64,000 bases of DNA from Otatea glauca (GCA_036346275.1 CM070713.1:70734382-70798381); one strand, 5' to 3'. Positions 1-11,877 are shown, counted from the stretch's first letter. The notes: generated by a model not told the origin, from the sequence alone. Numbers and translations: made by a program.

Positions 1-430
1 GTTAGCTGCACTCGCTCACGAAACCTTGAGCACATGCAGTTCATTGCACAGGGAACATCAACCGTAGAAATTTCCCATAAGAAATTTTCCTGACGAGAGG
101 ACGAATATTAATATTAAAGGCCTTTAAACCATGGCCCGGATTAATTAGTCCAAGCGCTACGAACCAAGTATGTCTTCCTAGTTCGACGTTTCAAGAAAAC
201 CCGCTTGAACACAGTTCAACGCATAGATAACATCAACCCTAGAAGAATTCCCACAAGAATTTATTGATGAAATTAAGGACGGAAAAAAGGAAGGCTTTTT
301 GAACCATGCCTGAGATTTTGTTCCAAGCCACTCACAGATTCACTTAATTATCCTCCTCTATCACGCCAAGAACCGAAGACTGGCGACGTTTCACAAAACC
401 TTAAGCACATCTAGCTGCATAGAAAGAATC
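1..430. repeat. Diverged tandem repeat, unit about 180-200 bp
   Basis: Three imperfect copies of one unit follow each other. The shared core reads roughly 'aaacc(t/c)TgAgcACA..CAgTTCA.cGCA.agg.AACATCAACC' and starts near 23, 200 and 398. A second shared part ('gaaccatgcc(c/t)gaga/t') falls near 125 and 301. No coding potential is apparent. I do not recognise the family; it could be the edge of a larger satellite or transposon that starts before the window. Confidence 0.5.
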
Positions 431-901
431 CTTTGGATGTCCAATTTATAAAAACTGCTGGTCTACGCTGTAAGTATATATGCCGTACGTATCTCGACTA
501 TCAGGGTATCAATTGGTTGACAACATTTACTTAATTTAACCTAAGAAAATCTTGAGGAAGCCCTTTACATATTTTGAGAACTACTATCACAGCAATTCAT
601 TTTTACAATCCAGTTAAGCAAGTTATTCCATGAGACACCTGCGTGCCGATGATGATCAGCATGCATGGTTGCTAGCTACTCATACCCAAAATCACGTAAT
701 TGATGGGCCGGGTATACTCGCGGTGCCAAGAACTTGAAGCATTTACCAGTTATAGACACACATACCGATAAATAACTGGCATATAAAAATATGCACGACA
801 TTTTTCTTTATTGATTTATTTTTCGTCAGCACAATTAATGTTAATAACCTAACAAATCCGTGCTACCCATAATTAACATGCGACACTGACACAAAATTAA
901 A

Positions 902-1178
902 GTCCTATTTGGTGCTTTAATCCAGCTTTAGCTTTTGAAAAGCTAACAAACCCTCTCCCCCAAACAGCTCAACTTTTAAACGGCTTTTGGTATAATCTAT
1001 AAATCATATATAAAAGCGAAAGCCAAAAGCTAAGTTGAACCTGCTTTTGCAGCTTATTGCTAAGGAAAACTAATTATTTGTTAAACGGTCTCTTATAAAA
1101 AGTTACAGCTACTTTTTAATCCAGAAAATCGAAAAGCATCTTTTCAAAAAAAGCTACTGTGAGCCCAAACAGGCCCCA
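902..1178. mobile_element. hAT-like MITE upstream of the MADS gene
   Basis: The ends form an imperfect terminal inverted repeat. The left end 'TCCTATTTGGTGCTTTA' resembles the reverse complement of the right end 'GGGCCTGTTTGGGCTCA', a terminus common in short grass hAT MITEs. The inside is made of inverted 'agcttttgaaaagct'-type words and could fold on itself. No convincing 8 bp target duplication was found, so the exact ends are uncertain. It lies about 700 bp upstream of the MADS start codon. Confidence 0.5.
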
Positions 1179-1874
1179 AGAAAAATACACATCGTTAGCA
1201 TATGATCTCATCAATCACCAGGAAGCGGCTTTAATTCTATTTGTGACAACAATAAAGGAACATGGGTTATAATCCATCTATTCAAATTTATAAGGCTTAT
1301 TTTTTGAATGGTCTTGTTCATAAATATATGGTATATTTTATATTTTTAATACAAAATTAGTGTGATGTTCTCTCTATATTCTTAATAAATATCTATCTTT
1401 ATTTTATATTATTTACATGTATGCATTGAGTATAGTGTTTAGTGATAATATATAATTAAGGCTAATCTAGTCATTTTTAATGTCTTTCTGGACAATGTAC
1501 TAAGAAAAAAAATACACCAAAGGGTATCTACAGTAAGCGGCCTCAATGGGAAGCGATGGACAAGGATGGACAGTCCAGGCACTTGCATCCATTCGTGCAT
1601 AAAACCTAATCAGTGCTTTGCCTTCTCGATCCATGGCCTTCATCTCTCAGGCATAGCCAGCTAGACGAATATTGGAAGCTACCTAGCCACCCATCTTTAA
1701 GCTTTAGTACGTTTCCCCCATCAGGCCACACCTTTAATTACTTGTTCTTCTTCCATATAGTCCCTTGTGTGCCTATAATTAGTAATTGCCGTGTGTTGTC
1801 TTCTTGCCTTCTTGGTGTGGTGTCCTCTATCTTGAGCTAGCTGCGTTTGTAACCTGTTGTTAGATCTGAGAGAG
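1179..1874 (+). other. Promoter/5'UTR region of the MADS gene
   Basis: AT-rich DNA with no gene in it. It leads directly into the MADS start codon at 1875. A weak TATA-like 'gcataaaacc' near 1597-1606 would give a 5'UTR of roughly 240 bases, but the sequence alone does not fix the transcription start. No other element was recognised here. Confidence 0.35.
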
Positions 1875-4800
1875 ATGGGGAGGGGGAAGATAGTGATAAG
1901 GAGGATAGACAACTCGACAAGCAGGCAGGTGACGTTCTCGAAGCGGCGCAGCGGGCTGCTGAAGAAGGCCAAGGAGCTCTCTATCCTCTGCGATGCAGAG
2001 GTCGGGCTCGTCGTCTTCTCCAGCACCGGCAGGCTCTACGAGTTCTCCAGCACCAAGTAATTCGTTTCACATATATATGCCTTGTGTGTTATGAATCCTC
2101 TGATTGCTTTGGTCGAGGTTATTAATTTTAATTCTGACCTGTTTTGATCTCTACTACTCCGCCCCTCCTAGTTCTTTTACTAGCTAGCTTGCTAGATTTA
2201 TGCAATAGATGTATACATAAAGTAATTGAAGGATCTATCTGTTTTTCTCTGAATTAACATCCTTGATCCTTCAACTATCTTCAATATATAGCAAGACCCA
2301 AGTTATAAAAAATTCATCGGTTTTTCCTTTGTTCTCTTGACAAGCTAGAGATCAATATATCTGTAGTTACGTACTTGTGACCGAAGAGGAAAACCAGTGT
2401 GGAAATATATTTTTCTCATTACTTACGGAAGTTTGGTATGCCCATCTCATGAAATGAAAGGTTTTGTCTATGTTTTATCCTTTCATACTAGTTAACTAGT
2501 TAAGAAAATTCAGATAATCCCAGTAAAGCAGTTTGTAAGCTTAGAATCTCGAGCTGGTCAGTGCAAGAAAAATGATGAACTGTAAAGATCCTATAAAAAT
2601 CAGATACATACTTTCTTATATACTTGGTCTGTGCATACATGCACACGAACTAGTTTATAATTAATTGTCAAACTAAATAACATAAAGTGTCTAATTTCAG
2701 TAGCACTGACCAAACTATTATGTTTTACTTGCATGTTAGCATGAAAGCTGTGATAGACCGATATACCAAGGCAAAAGAGGAGGAGCTTGGCGTTAATGCA
2801 ACTTCAGAAATTAAGGTATATATGGTTAACTGGCTACCTGGTTAGTACTCACTGATGATAGTGCTTTGGTCAGAGAACACATGTGATGTTGGTCTGACTA
2901 AGGGCAGCTTTTAGTCTTTAAGGTTTCTTTTCTAACTACGATTTTGTCTGCCTAGCTAGGTAGTAGTACTACAGTGCACTCCATGCATGAATGCACACTT
3001 ATACATAAAAGATCATCACAAACAGTTCAAAAATACTATCATAGACGGTTTTCTGAACTATCTGTAAACATGTGTCGGTGAAAATACGACGCATCACAGA
3101 CGGTTTATGAACCATATGTGAAACACATATCACAGCTGGTTCTTGATACAAACCACTGTATTTGATAATAGTCTATCACAGATGGTTTGTATCAAGATCC
3201 GTCTGTGATATGTGTAACCCCTAAGAAAGTGATCTTCTATGAAAATTTGTTGAAAAACTGAATTTTTGAGATATTTTTTAAAAACTATAGAAACACTGTC
3301 GTATTTTTATAACATTTTAAATGATTTATTATGATGTGAAAATTTATGGTACCATCTTAATAAGTTTAGGATCATACATAAAAATTTTCAAAATAATTGA
3401 ACTTCATTTGTTATCTTTAAAAAATAAAAAAAACATAATGAACATAATTGGGACAATAACCTTGTCAGAATTTTATAAATTTTCTCGAGTATGATCATGA
3501 TCCAAAATTTTTATAAGAGCTTAATAATTGCCTCATTACCATTTTATAAAATTTTGTAAAAAAAATTAAAAAAATTGTTTGATCAATCAAATCTATGTAT
3601 GCATTGAACTTCATTTGTTATATTTCAAAAATCAAAAACGGAAAGAACATAAATGGTACAGTGCACTTGTAAGAATTTTATAAATTCACTGGAGTGTGAT
3701 CATGATGCAAAAATTTTATGAGATCTTAAGAATTTCCTTATAACCCTTCTTCAAAATTTTCAAAAAATTTAAACCTTTTTTGATTGCTAAAGCAAATCTA
3801 TGTATTGATCATCAGACTTTTATCAGGACGTAGCACTATCAGAATTTTTGGAACTCCTTGAAGATTGATAATCATATGAAAGTTTTATAGAAACATTAAT
3901 GATACATCAGGACTATTTTTCATTTGGTTGAAGTTTGCCGGTAATGCTTTTATCAGGACAGTAGCACTGTCCGAATTTTCAACAATTAATGAAGCTTGAT
4001 AATAATCTAAAAATTTTATGGGAACATTAGTGATGTGTCATAACCATGAAAAAAAAATCAAAATTTTATAACGTAGTTTGTTTCATTTTTCATTCAGTTC
4101 AAACTTGCCGGTGAGTGTTTTATCAGGACAGTAGCAATGCTTGAATTTTTAAAAATTTCTCAAATTTTATAATCATCTGAAATTTTTATGGGAACATCAC
4201 TGATGTGTCAGAAACCTACAAAAAAATTCAAAATTTTTTGACATCATTTGATCCAATTTTTGCTCGGTGCAATTTTGCCGAGATCTTGACGAGATCAAAA
4301 CCGGCAAAATTTTGGTTCTCGATAGAAAAAAAATCCAGATTTGAATTTTTGTTTTTGTATTTCATCCAGGATTTATCCAAAATTTCTAAATCTCGCCAAG
4401 ATTTCGTTCTCCAGCCATGGACGAGATTTGGAGCGAAAACGAGATTTCAATCCTTGGTCCATCATAGATGGTTTGTATCAAGAACCGTCTGTGATTCATA
4501 TTTTTTCTTCCTCTCTTTGAAGAACTTTCATTTTTAGTGTCTGTTGTTGGAAATTTTCTTCTCTTTAGATATGTTTGCAATGACATTTACAAGACAACCA
4601 GTAATAGATTTTGTAATTGAATATCTAAACAACGGAGATGCTTCGAGGCCTTTTGGATGATTAGATATTCAATTATAAAATATATTACTGGTTATGCCTT
4701 GTAAATATCATTGTAGAAATATCTAAGGAGAAGAAAATTTCCAACAACAGACACTAATCATAGAAGAAAAAAATGTGGATCATGGAGTTTTGGTTTAAAC

Positions 4801-7800
4801 AAGCAAGACACTATTCAATAATTGGATTCAAGATGAGTAAATATTAAGGATAATTCTCATCGGTTCATTCGCATCGAACTTGAATAGCATACTATACAGG
4901 AGGACCAAAACAAGGTTGCATAACTCTCATCAAATCACATAAACTATGTAATAAAGTTCTTGGTAAGTTCAAAAAAACTTGGTTCAAGTGCTCATGTCTT
5001 GATTGTTCATGTCTGCCATCATATGTGCTATAGCCTCCACAAGAGTGGATTCTCGGTTCTCCCTGGAGTTCCACAGCTCCGGCATAAGGCCCATTTGTTT
5101 GACACCAATAGCTGATTGACTTTTAGTCATATCTCTTAATCATTACAAAAGCAATCATGTTATTGTGAAAATGGTGTCTCGGTATATTATTATTAACCAC
5201 ATCAAATTTAATACTAGAAATATTTATATTACCTTTATAAACTCAGCTTTGGCTTCTTTCATCTCTACATTCGTCCTGCGCTTCTTAATAATGAGTACCT
5301 TGTTAAGAGATTCAATATCTTGTAATTTGTCATCTATGTCTTTTAGTTTTTGTTTCATCTCATAAACTTTTTTTATTAACTTAGAATCTTTTTCACTTAT
5401 GTTCTGCTCTATTACATCAGACTTTCCCTTCAATTATTCTATCTCTACCTCAAGCTTTTGTTTAACATCCAATAGTTTTTCCATGTCGGATATCTTATTT
5501 GTAGGCTCTATTTTAACTGTGCAACTAACATACATCATTAATACTAAGTATAGTTCGATAGAAGCATAAGGACATACATATTATCATCATGATAAACTCA
5601 TCTTCTCAACAAACTGACATGAGAGAGAGAGAGTGATTCTACTCTATATGCAATCATCTGATAGATCAAGACAAGGAGACCTTAAGGCTGGAAGAGACGG
5701 TGGTGCTGGGCTTAGGGGAGGAGGCGGTGACGGGCTCGGGAGAGGAGGCGGCGACGGTGTCGAGGACTGGCGGCGACGAGGACGGTGAAAGATTTTGTTT
5801 CAGTGAGGAGTGCGGCAAGCAAAAACCCTAGAATGATATATATAATAAGTGATATATTACAGACGGTTATTTGTACAAAACATCTGTGGTATCATATTAT
5901 CACGGACAGTTCTTGATACAATCTGTCTGTAATATCCTATAATAATAGGATATCACAGACGATTTGTATAAAAAACCTTCTGTGATAGCCTATTATCATA
6001 TCAATGAAATAATTTACAAGCATCGCATAAAGTTAAGTATCTCCTCGCATATGTGAGAACAAATGTTGATAGATTCCAAGGCAAAATCCAATTATTTCCA
6101 CAGTTCTTATCCCCGAAGGAGAATATGATAACTTTCAGGACGTACGAACTGTGGAAACAATTGGATTTTGTCTTGGAATCGACCAACATTTGTTCTCACA
6201 GATATGAGGTACTTAACTTTCTGCTATACCTGTAAATCATCCCAGTGATATGATACACTTTTGTTCTATTCAAGCCTTGTTATGCAAACAGTTATATAAC
6301 ATGATGATCTCCAAAGACGAAAAGTCTATGTACTTGCATATTAGGTGATGATCTCTTGGTAGCAAACAATTATGCAAACAAACAACTAATATTTATTCTT
6401 TCTTGAGTGCATCAAACATGGGCCAACAAATGATTATTAATATTATTCGAATGCCCTATTTGCAATATTGAACACCTTAAGCATCCATCAAACCAAACAT
6501 AGCAGAATATCTGGATTAGATGATTTGATAATGATATGCACAACCTACTCGACGTAGTTAGTCGAGAATTTTATATAATTTCGCCCTAACCTAAATTGGC
6601 CTTAAACAACTAAATCAAGTTTAGGGGATCACCTCAATCATCTAGAGAGCATAATAGATCTTCCTCCCTACCACCTGCCACCACCCTCTCCATCACCGAT
6701 GTGTCCTCCATTGCCGCCAACACGGTTTTCTCCAAGCTCACCACCACCACGAGGCGACGGGGAGGTGGAGGGGCGACGCGGGCGCGGGGAGGTGGAGGGG
6801 CGGGGTGCGAGATATGGGGTGGAGAAGAACGGGCCGATAAACTCCTTTTATGGAAGTGCTATCACAGACGGTTTGCTAAAAAAACCGTCTGTGATATATA
6901 GTCATATCACAGACGGTTTATAAGACGAATCATTTATGATATCAGCTTATCACAGACGGTTCTTAGCATATCTAGTAATTTAGATGATCATATTAACAAA
7001 ACCGTCTGTGATAAAGCGTTTAATATACGCCTTTTGTAGCAGTGGCATGGTGCACAAACATACAGAATGTGTTTAGTTTGATCAGCTCTGGCTGCAGGTG
7101 AGGTAGCGGGACGTCTCGCTTCTATGGCTTTTTTTGGTATACACACTTGCACAGTTTTTTTTTTTTGGTACCATTTAATTCTCCTTTTTGCATATTGAGC
7201 TTGTCCAAGCCCTTTGGTAATATATGCGCCCCATTTCTGGGCGCTTGCCCATGTTTATGTGTCGGTTAGAGCTTAATTTACCATTTATTCTCAATCTCCT
7301 GACAGATGGGATAGATAACTCCTTAAAACAATTATCATAAGATGCAGATCAGTTAAGAATCACATGACAAAATATCCATGCCCACAATTATATTCTTACA
7401 GCCATATATCATGTTCTAGCTAGAGATGGAACACTGATCCCTTTTGCAACTGCAAATAATTGACGTCAGCTTAATTACCTGGTTCTCGACTACTCCTAGT
7501 TTGCAGCTTTACTACGAAATTGATGTACGATTTGCCGAAAGCTACAGTACCAGCCAGCCTAGCTTGCTAACAGTATGTGAGTTACATACTTACATGTCTT
7601 CGTAAAAACTGGTGTGCAATTTAATTTGCTGTGAACTCCCACAAAACAAACCGGCTGTGCTTAGCTTAATTTGAGAGTTGAGTGGCTTCAGCTAGCACTC
7701 GAGTTTCGCAGGCCCCGTAAGCCCTGCAAACTACTCAATTATCAATGGCCGGCCAGTGTTCTGAAGACAGGAGTAGCATGTATCTCACTCAGGTAAATTA

Positions 7801-10800
7801 ATGCACCATCCTCTGAAAAAAAAAACATGCACCAAAGACTACCAGTAAAATTCATTATTTCGACTGAAGAGTTACATTAGTAAACAGAGGTACACTAACG
7901 ATAGAATACGATCGAGTAAGAAAGAGCTGCACGTAAAAACAAACATACAGGTAACAAGACAGCACAAAACGCCTGCATAGTGCTGGCAAATTAGCTTTCC
8001 ATAGTAGTACCATGTGGTGATGCAATACAGGACAAGTGTCCTGAAAACAACAAGCTTAAGTTTGACTCTGGAAGAGGCCGGCCCATCTTTAATTTCTCAG
8101 GAACTCTCTTGCAACTTGTTGATGATGCTGTGCACAAAAATTATATCACTTTTATCACAAGAATCCCAGAAAGCTTCCGATCAACAGGCTTGTGACACTA
8201 GATAGAGGGCATGTGCCTTGTTACTTGACCATATGCCATGGTTACTAAGGTGGTACACTGGTACTCCGATGCACACTTCCTCGTGAAGTTCACCCTAGGT
8301 GCTGGAGAGGCATATCATACAATACATTATCACACAGGACATAACTAGATCAAAAGGTGAGCACTGAAGCAAAACCCAAATATAAATCAGAAGGTGAGCA
8401 CAGAAGCAAAACCCAAATATAATAAGATACTTTAACTTTTAACCTGTTCAAGACCTTCACTGGTTGCATTGGTTCTAGACAAGCAACCAATTCACTGCGC
8501 CTTCTTAACCTGTAACAGATCTTATAACACAACTAGACAACCAAAAAAATAACACAACACGTACTGAATCTGTTGATATCTTAACCTCCTTGCTTTAGAG
8601 CAAGATAAAGTGACTGTATATTTATACCGGCTGTAGCAACTTCCAGGTTAATAACAATTGGCAAAATGTCCATTTACATCATATACAGTAATACATTTCT
8701 TAAGATTTCAGTAGCTCAAGCAAAAGGGCTGTAATAATAAAAGCTAGAACAACCCTAATCCTTAGAAACCCTAAGTGATATTAATGACTAAAAGTATGAC
8801 TGTTTCAATTGATTGGACAACACAAGAAAAACAGTGATAAACAATGATTCAAATCGCGATTATCACGGTATTGTGGCAAAAAAAGTTACAGCGAATCGTG
8901 GAGGCTATGCTACATTGCAGTACTATCGAAACGATGCTAATTCTATTGCTTTCCATGTTATGTAGAATACAATATGAATAAAAAAAAATTATGACAAGAA
9001 TGTCAAGCAAAGTGCAACTAAAAAGTTGCAAATTTACAACACTTTCATGACAACCTAAAATCTAGACATATAAATAAATTACTTTTTCAAAAATACAAAA
9101 CATTTTACTTGATTTATTAGCATAAATAAAAATAATTTTGAAGCTCACGGTTTTTAAAAGTTGATTTCAATGTATAAATTGATTTTTTGAACACTAGAAA
9201 GTAATTCTCATTTCTTGAAATAGAAAATAATGTAAAAGTATCTAAAATTTTAAGCTAAAATTCAAGTGCCAAATATTTGAATATTGATCCCAAGATCAAG
9301 TTATCTTGTGTAGATTTTCAAATGAAATTCTTTGGTTAAAGGCCGCATTGATTCTTTTTACTATTTTTGAACATATGAAATACCTTGTTTTCAATTATTT
9401 GTGTCAAAAACTAATTTTAGTTAGCTAAAAACTCTTGACTATACCAAATAATTGTTCACAAGCCTAAATAATTACAAAAATGAAAGCATAGCGACCGCTA
9501 TAGCGGTCATAGCTATAATAGCATACATCTGTGATATAGCTTAGCGTTTTATGGGTGAAAACCGCTATATCGCCACTATAGCCCGCGATTTAAATCACCG
9601 ATGATAAAGAACAAGATCTACCTCAGAAACAGCCATCTAACAGTAAAAGTTTGTAACGATGATGGTACATTCATGTTATGGAATCATGTGTGACAGGAAG
9701 AACTATTCCAATAACTTTGTATGTTCTGTGCATCCCAAAATATCGTTCCATGTTACTATTGTTTAGTGATGATTTTTCTATATGTCAAGAAAAGGCCAAA
9801 TCATGCATCCACAGGTTACATGGTCACAAAGGATATATATGATATGTACGTGCAGTAGTGCCTAGGCATGATCTCCAGTTTGGCAACATTATGCTTCAAC
9901 AATTTCTGACCCCAACTGCTCTCTTTAGCGCGAAAAATACAGCCACAGAATACAGAAAATAAAACATCACAATAACCACCAAAAAAGAAAGCCCAAACTG
10001 CCTTAAGAGTTCGCGTTGGGGACTGAATACAAAAAATAAAACATCACAATAACCACCAAAAAAGAAAGCCCAAACTGATTTGCCTTAGAGTTCGCGTTGG
10101 GGATTGTACTGTTAGATAATCTCATTGTCTTGGATTTCCTTTTGTATTTAGTGTGAGCATGGAAACATCCTTTGCTCACGCTGGAGTGATTTGCTCATTA
10201 CGTAATTTAGTGGCCGTGAGTAGTGGCCGTGATTAGCGTACCTTGATTAGATTTTGTATCTTTTTAAGCAATGGTAAGCAACAAGAAAAGTTGTATCTTT
10301 CCGCAGCACAAAAAACTTCCTTGTGTGTTTAGCTGAGCTTTGCACTTGTGTTAACACTAATCGCGTGTGTTTGATTGTTGGGAGAACATGTACCCATAGC
10401 ATTATTGCAGTAGTGATATTTTTTTCAACAAATTGATTAAATTCAAACTCTGAAAAAAAAACTAAGATTGTACAGAAATGAATATGAAATTTCAGAGCTA
10501 AAATTTATGCTTAAAAGGTGATCAGTGGTCAACATCTGGTCCATAACTGAAATCGGAGCAGGCTATATCTAGAGATACTGCAAGTAGATGAAAAGATAAG
10601 TATGTTACTGCCATGTCAAACACATATGCAGTTATTGAGTAGTGATTGATTTTCAGCAGCATATTACGCCATTCATTTCTAAATTAATTTTCTAAATTAA
10701 ATTCTATAGTTCAAAGAAACTGACAGAACTTTCTGTTTTGCTGATAGCTTTGGCAAAGGGAGGCAGCAAGCTTGAGGCAGCAACTGCACAACTTGCAAGA

Positions 10801-11877
10801 AAGCCACAAGTATGATCTTCTATTGATGCTGCAATGAAAATAGATCACCCATTAATAATTACTCATGAAAGTAGCTTATACATAATTTAAACATCACATG
10901 GAAAACTTTATAAGAACAGTCAATACAAAAATGAATTCATAGTATTCAACTGAGGAAAATTTTAATTACTAAAATTCATAGTGACCCTCTTCCAACAACA
11001 TAACAAGTTCTGCTTAAACCCATGTACTTGAAAAGAGGGTCGAGTATAGTGACATATAGATTGGGACTATTTTTCATTGTCGTCACCAAATACTGTGAGA
11101 AACTCTTTTGCATGGTTGTAGGCAACTAGTGGGAGAGGAGCTTTCTGGCCTAGGTGTGAGAAACCTCCAGGGTTTAGAGAATCGGCTTGAAATGAGTCTA
11201 CACAGTATCAGAACGAGGAAGGTTATACTCAATGTGTTATTTCATTATATGCCAATATTATTTTTCTGTTTGTTTCAGTCCAATGATGCAGTAAACATCT
11301 ACCACACAGGACCACCTTCTGAAAAGTGAAATTGAAGAGTTACACATGAAGGTTTGGCCCTACAATCAATGTCTTTTTATTATTTCAAACAAATGAGCAT
11401 GCATGGATGTATTTTAATTCTATTCTAACTGTGCAACAGGGAAGTTTAATTCACCAGGAAAACATGGAACTCTGTAGAAGAGCAAACATCATGTCACAAC
11501 AAAAATCGGAACTACATAGAAAGGTTTGTGCACGATCTTTTCTTAGAAATTTCAACCAAATGATGAAAAATTATCAGAAACAAGCTAAACAAACGACTTA
11601 ATTTCAGCTTCAGGCCTGTGAACTGAGAGGTGCCGTGGATGCAAATAAAAGTTCCAATACTCCCTACAGCTTTTGTATTGTACAGGATGCAAATATTCAT
11701 GCTAATCTTGAACTGAGCCAATCACAACAAAACGAAGGGGAGCACAGCAAAACAGGTCCTCCAGAACTGGGGTAAATATTCTTTTCTAGATTCGAAAACT
11801 TGCATTACTCCAAGAAGTATGGATAAGCTTAATCAAGAACCTGTGCTTTCATATGCAGCAGACTTCAGCTGCCCTAA
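1875..11877 (+). CDS. MADS57: MIKC-type MADS-box transcription factor, ANR1/AGL17 clade (MADS57-like), 8 exons
   Basis: My splice model gives coding exons 1875-2056, 2740-2815, 10748-10809, 11122-11221, 11310-11351, 11440-11523, 11608-11771 and 11862-11877. They total 726 bp, or 241 residues plus stop; every junction keeps frame and has GT..AG borders. The MADS domain is residues 1-60 (starts MGRGKIVIRR, with RQVTFSKRR), the I region about 61-86, the keratin-like K domain from 87 (LWQREAASLRQQ) to about 170, and the C region ends in the clade-typical ELGLQLP. Exon sizes 182/76/62/100/42 are those expected for this family. The product should be a nuclear DNA-binding protein that dimerises on CArG boxes. 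Rice relatives act in tillering, root and nitrate responses. Intron 2 is 7.9 kb because of transposon insertions. Exon 3 carries a perfect miR444 site. The protein is recalled as closest to rice MADS57, with MADS61 or another clade member as the alternative. No lesion is seen. Confidence 0.9.
3400..4290. repeat. Diverged tandem repeats inside the CACTA element
   Basis: At least five AT-rich units of about 130-200 bp each contain a version of 'ggacaGTAGCACTgTCmGAATTTT' (near 3455, 3655, 3828, 3957 and 4128) followed by 'gataatcat..aaaattTTATgggAACATtagTGATg'. The last three also carry 'aacTTGCCGGtgag.gcTTTTATCAGGACA' at the unit join. They are non-coding. Confidence 0.55.
4534..4757. repeat. 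Long foldback (inverted repeat), about 95 bp arms
   Basis: The left arm 4534-4628 and right arm 4661-4757 are reverse complements at about 90% identity, separated by a 32 bp loop. The outermost bases read ttaGTGTCTGTTGTTGG and CCAACAACAGACACtaa. It is probably a small foldback MITE nested in the CACTA element. Transcribed through the MADS intron it would make a long hairpin. Confidence 0.75.
4984..5516 (-). pseudogene. Captured fragments of an FDM/IDN2-like (XH-domain) RNA-directed DNA methylation factor gene
   Basis: Two exon-like blocks lie in gene order on the minus strand. Block 1 (5516 to 5233) has an AG acceptor and a GT donor. It reads as the coiled coil that precedes the XH domain: MEKLLDVKQKLEVEIE, a stop at 5436-5434 where the family has Gln, LKGK, and finally SLNKVLIIKKRRTN with EMKEAKAEFIK. 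Block 2 (about 5096 to 4984) reads PELWNSRENREST and then a short tail to a TGA, matching the extreme C-terminus of the XH domain. The XH core between them is missing. FDM/IDN2 proteins bind the RNA made in RNA-directed DNA methylation. Identification rests on recalled family motifs. The in-frame stop and missing core make this a non-functional captured copy inside the CACTA element. Confidence 0.7.
6029..6220. repeat. Second long foldback in the CACTA element
   Basis: The left arm 6029-6106 and right arm 6146-6220 are reverse complements with few mismatches; both carry words such as 'gagaacaaatgttg' / 'caacatttgttctc'. The loop is about 39 bp. The size and pairing resemble a MITE-type miRNA or siRNA precursor. 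Confidence 0.7.
7048..8841. other. Remaining MADS intron 2 sequence
   Basis: AT-rich intron sequence without recognisable genes. A small tandem duplication of about 36 bp lies at 8355-8427 ('aaggtgagcac(t/a)gaagcaaaacc' occurs twice). Confidence 0.5.
8842..9601. mobile_element. hAT-like non-autonomous element, 760 bp, in MADS intron 2
   Basis: The ends are inverted relatives: left 'caatgattcaaatcgcg' and right end reverse complement 'tcggtgatttaaatcgcg'. It is flanked by TGATAAA on both sides (8835-8841 and 9602-9608), with an eighth base that differs (g/a), which fits an 8 bp hAT target duplication. Inside, near 9480-9600, are short inverted 'gcgaccgctatagcggtc' words. There is no transposase. 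Confidence 0.7.
9956..10106. repeat. Direct tandem duplication, about 73 bp x 2
   Basis: The block beginning 'aaaataaaacatcacaataa' and ending 'gttcgcgttgggga(c/t)tg' is present twice in succession, at about 9956-10025 and 10030-10106. The second copy has a few extra bases ('gattt'). It is non-coding intron sequence. Confidence 0.75.
10763..10783 (+). promoter_or_regulatory. miR444 cleavage site in MADS exon 3 (perfect match)
   Basis: This 21-base stretch, starting GCAGCAAGC and ending GAGGCAGCAA, is the exact reverse complement of the canonical grass miR444 as I recall it. It encodes the K-domain residues AASLRQQ. The overlapping site for the shifted miR444 '.2' form is also present, about 6 bases downstream. 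Cleavage of the MADS mRNA here is expected from the known miR444-MADS module. Confidence 0.9.
11773..11877 (+). promoter_or_regulatory. Last MADS intron with tandem NAGNAG acceptor
   Basis: Exon 7 ends at 11771 before GTAAAT. The last intron ends in 'tatgCAGCAG|ACTTCAG'. Using the distal AG gives the C-terminus ELGLQLP then TAA. Using the proximal AG, three bases earlier, gives ELGRLQLP. Reading straight through gives a stop immediately at 11773-11775 (ELG then TAA). Confidence 0.7.

Larger units (their letters stand above)
2996..7044. mobile_element. Non-autonomous CACTA (En/Spm) transposon in MADS intron 2
   Basis: The element runs from CACTT to its opposite end CAGTG and is flanked by a 3 bp target duplication GCA (2993-2995 and 7045-7047), which is diagnostic of CACTA elements. 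Both ends carry many subterminal copies, in both orientations, of 'tatCACAGACGGTT', the type of motif CACTA transposases bind (about 3020-3230, 4460-4490, 5850-5990, 6850-7010). No transposase gene is visible. The inside holds captured gene pieces (4984-5516), two long foldbacks, diverged repeats (about 3400-4290) and two GC-rich patches (5690-5830, 6660-6830). The terminal repeats have diverged, so it is not a recent insertion. Confidence 0.85.

Noticed and set aside
1721..2026. Minus-strand ORF opposite MADS exon 1
   Set aside because: It is a shadow of the conserved MADS exon; no independent support.
7555..7590. Candidate MIR444 star arm in MADS intron 2 (agcttgcta word)
   Set aside because: Only about 8-12 matching bases; the block at 13422-13478 matches over the whole exon and has the right splice site.
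11773..11775. In-frame TAA after ELG as the true end of the MADS protein
   Set aside because: A GT donor overlaps it, and splicing to 11862 restores the clade-typical LQLP end, so it is intronic.
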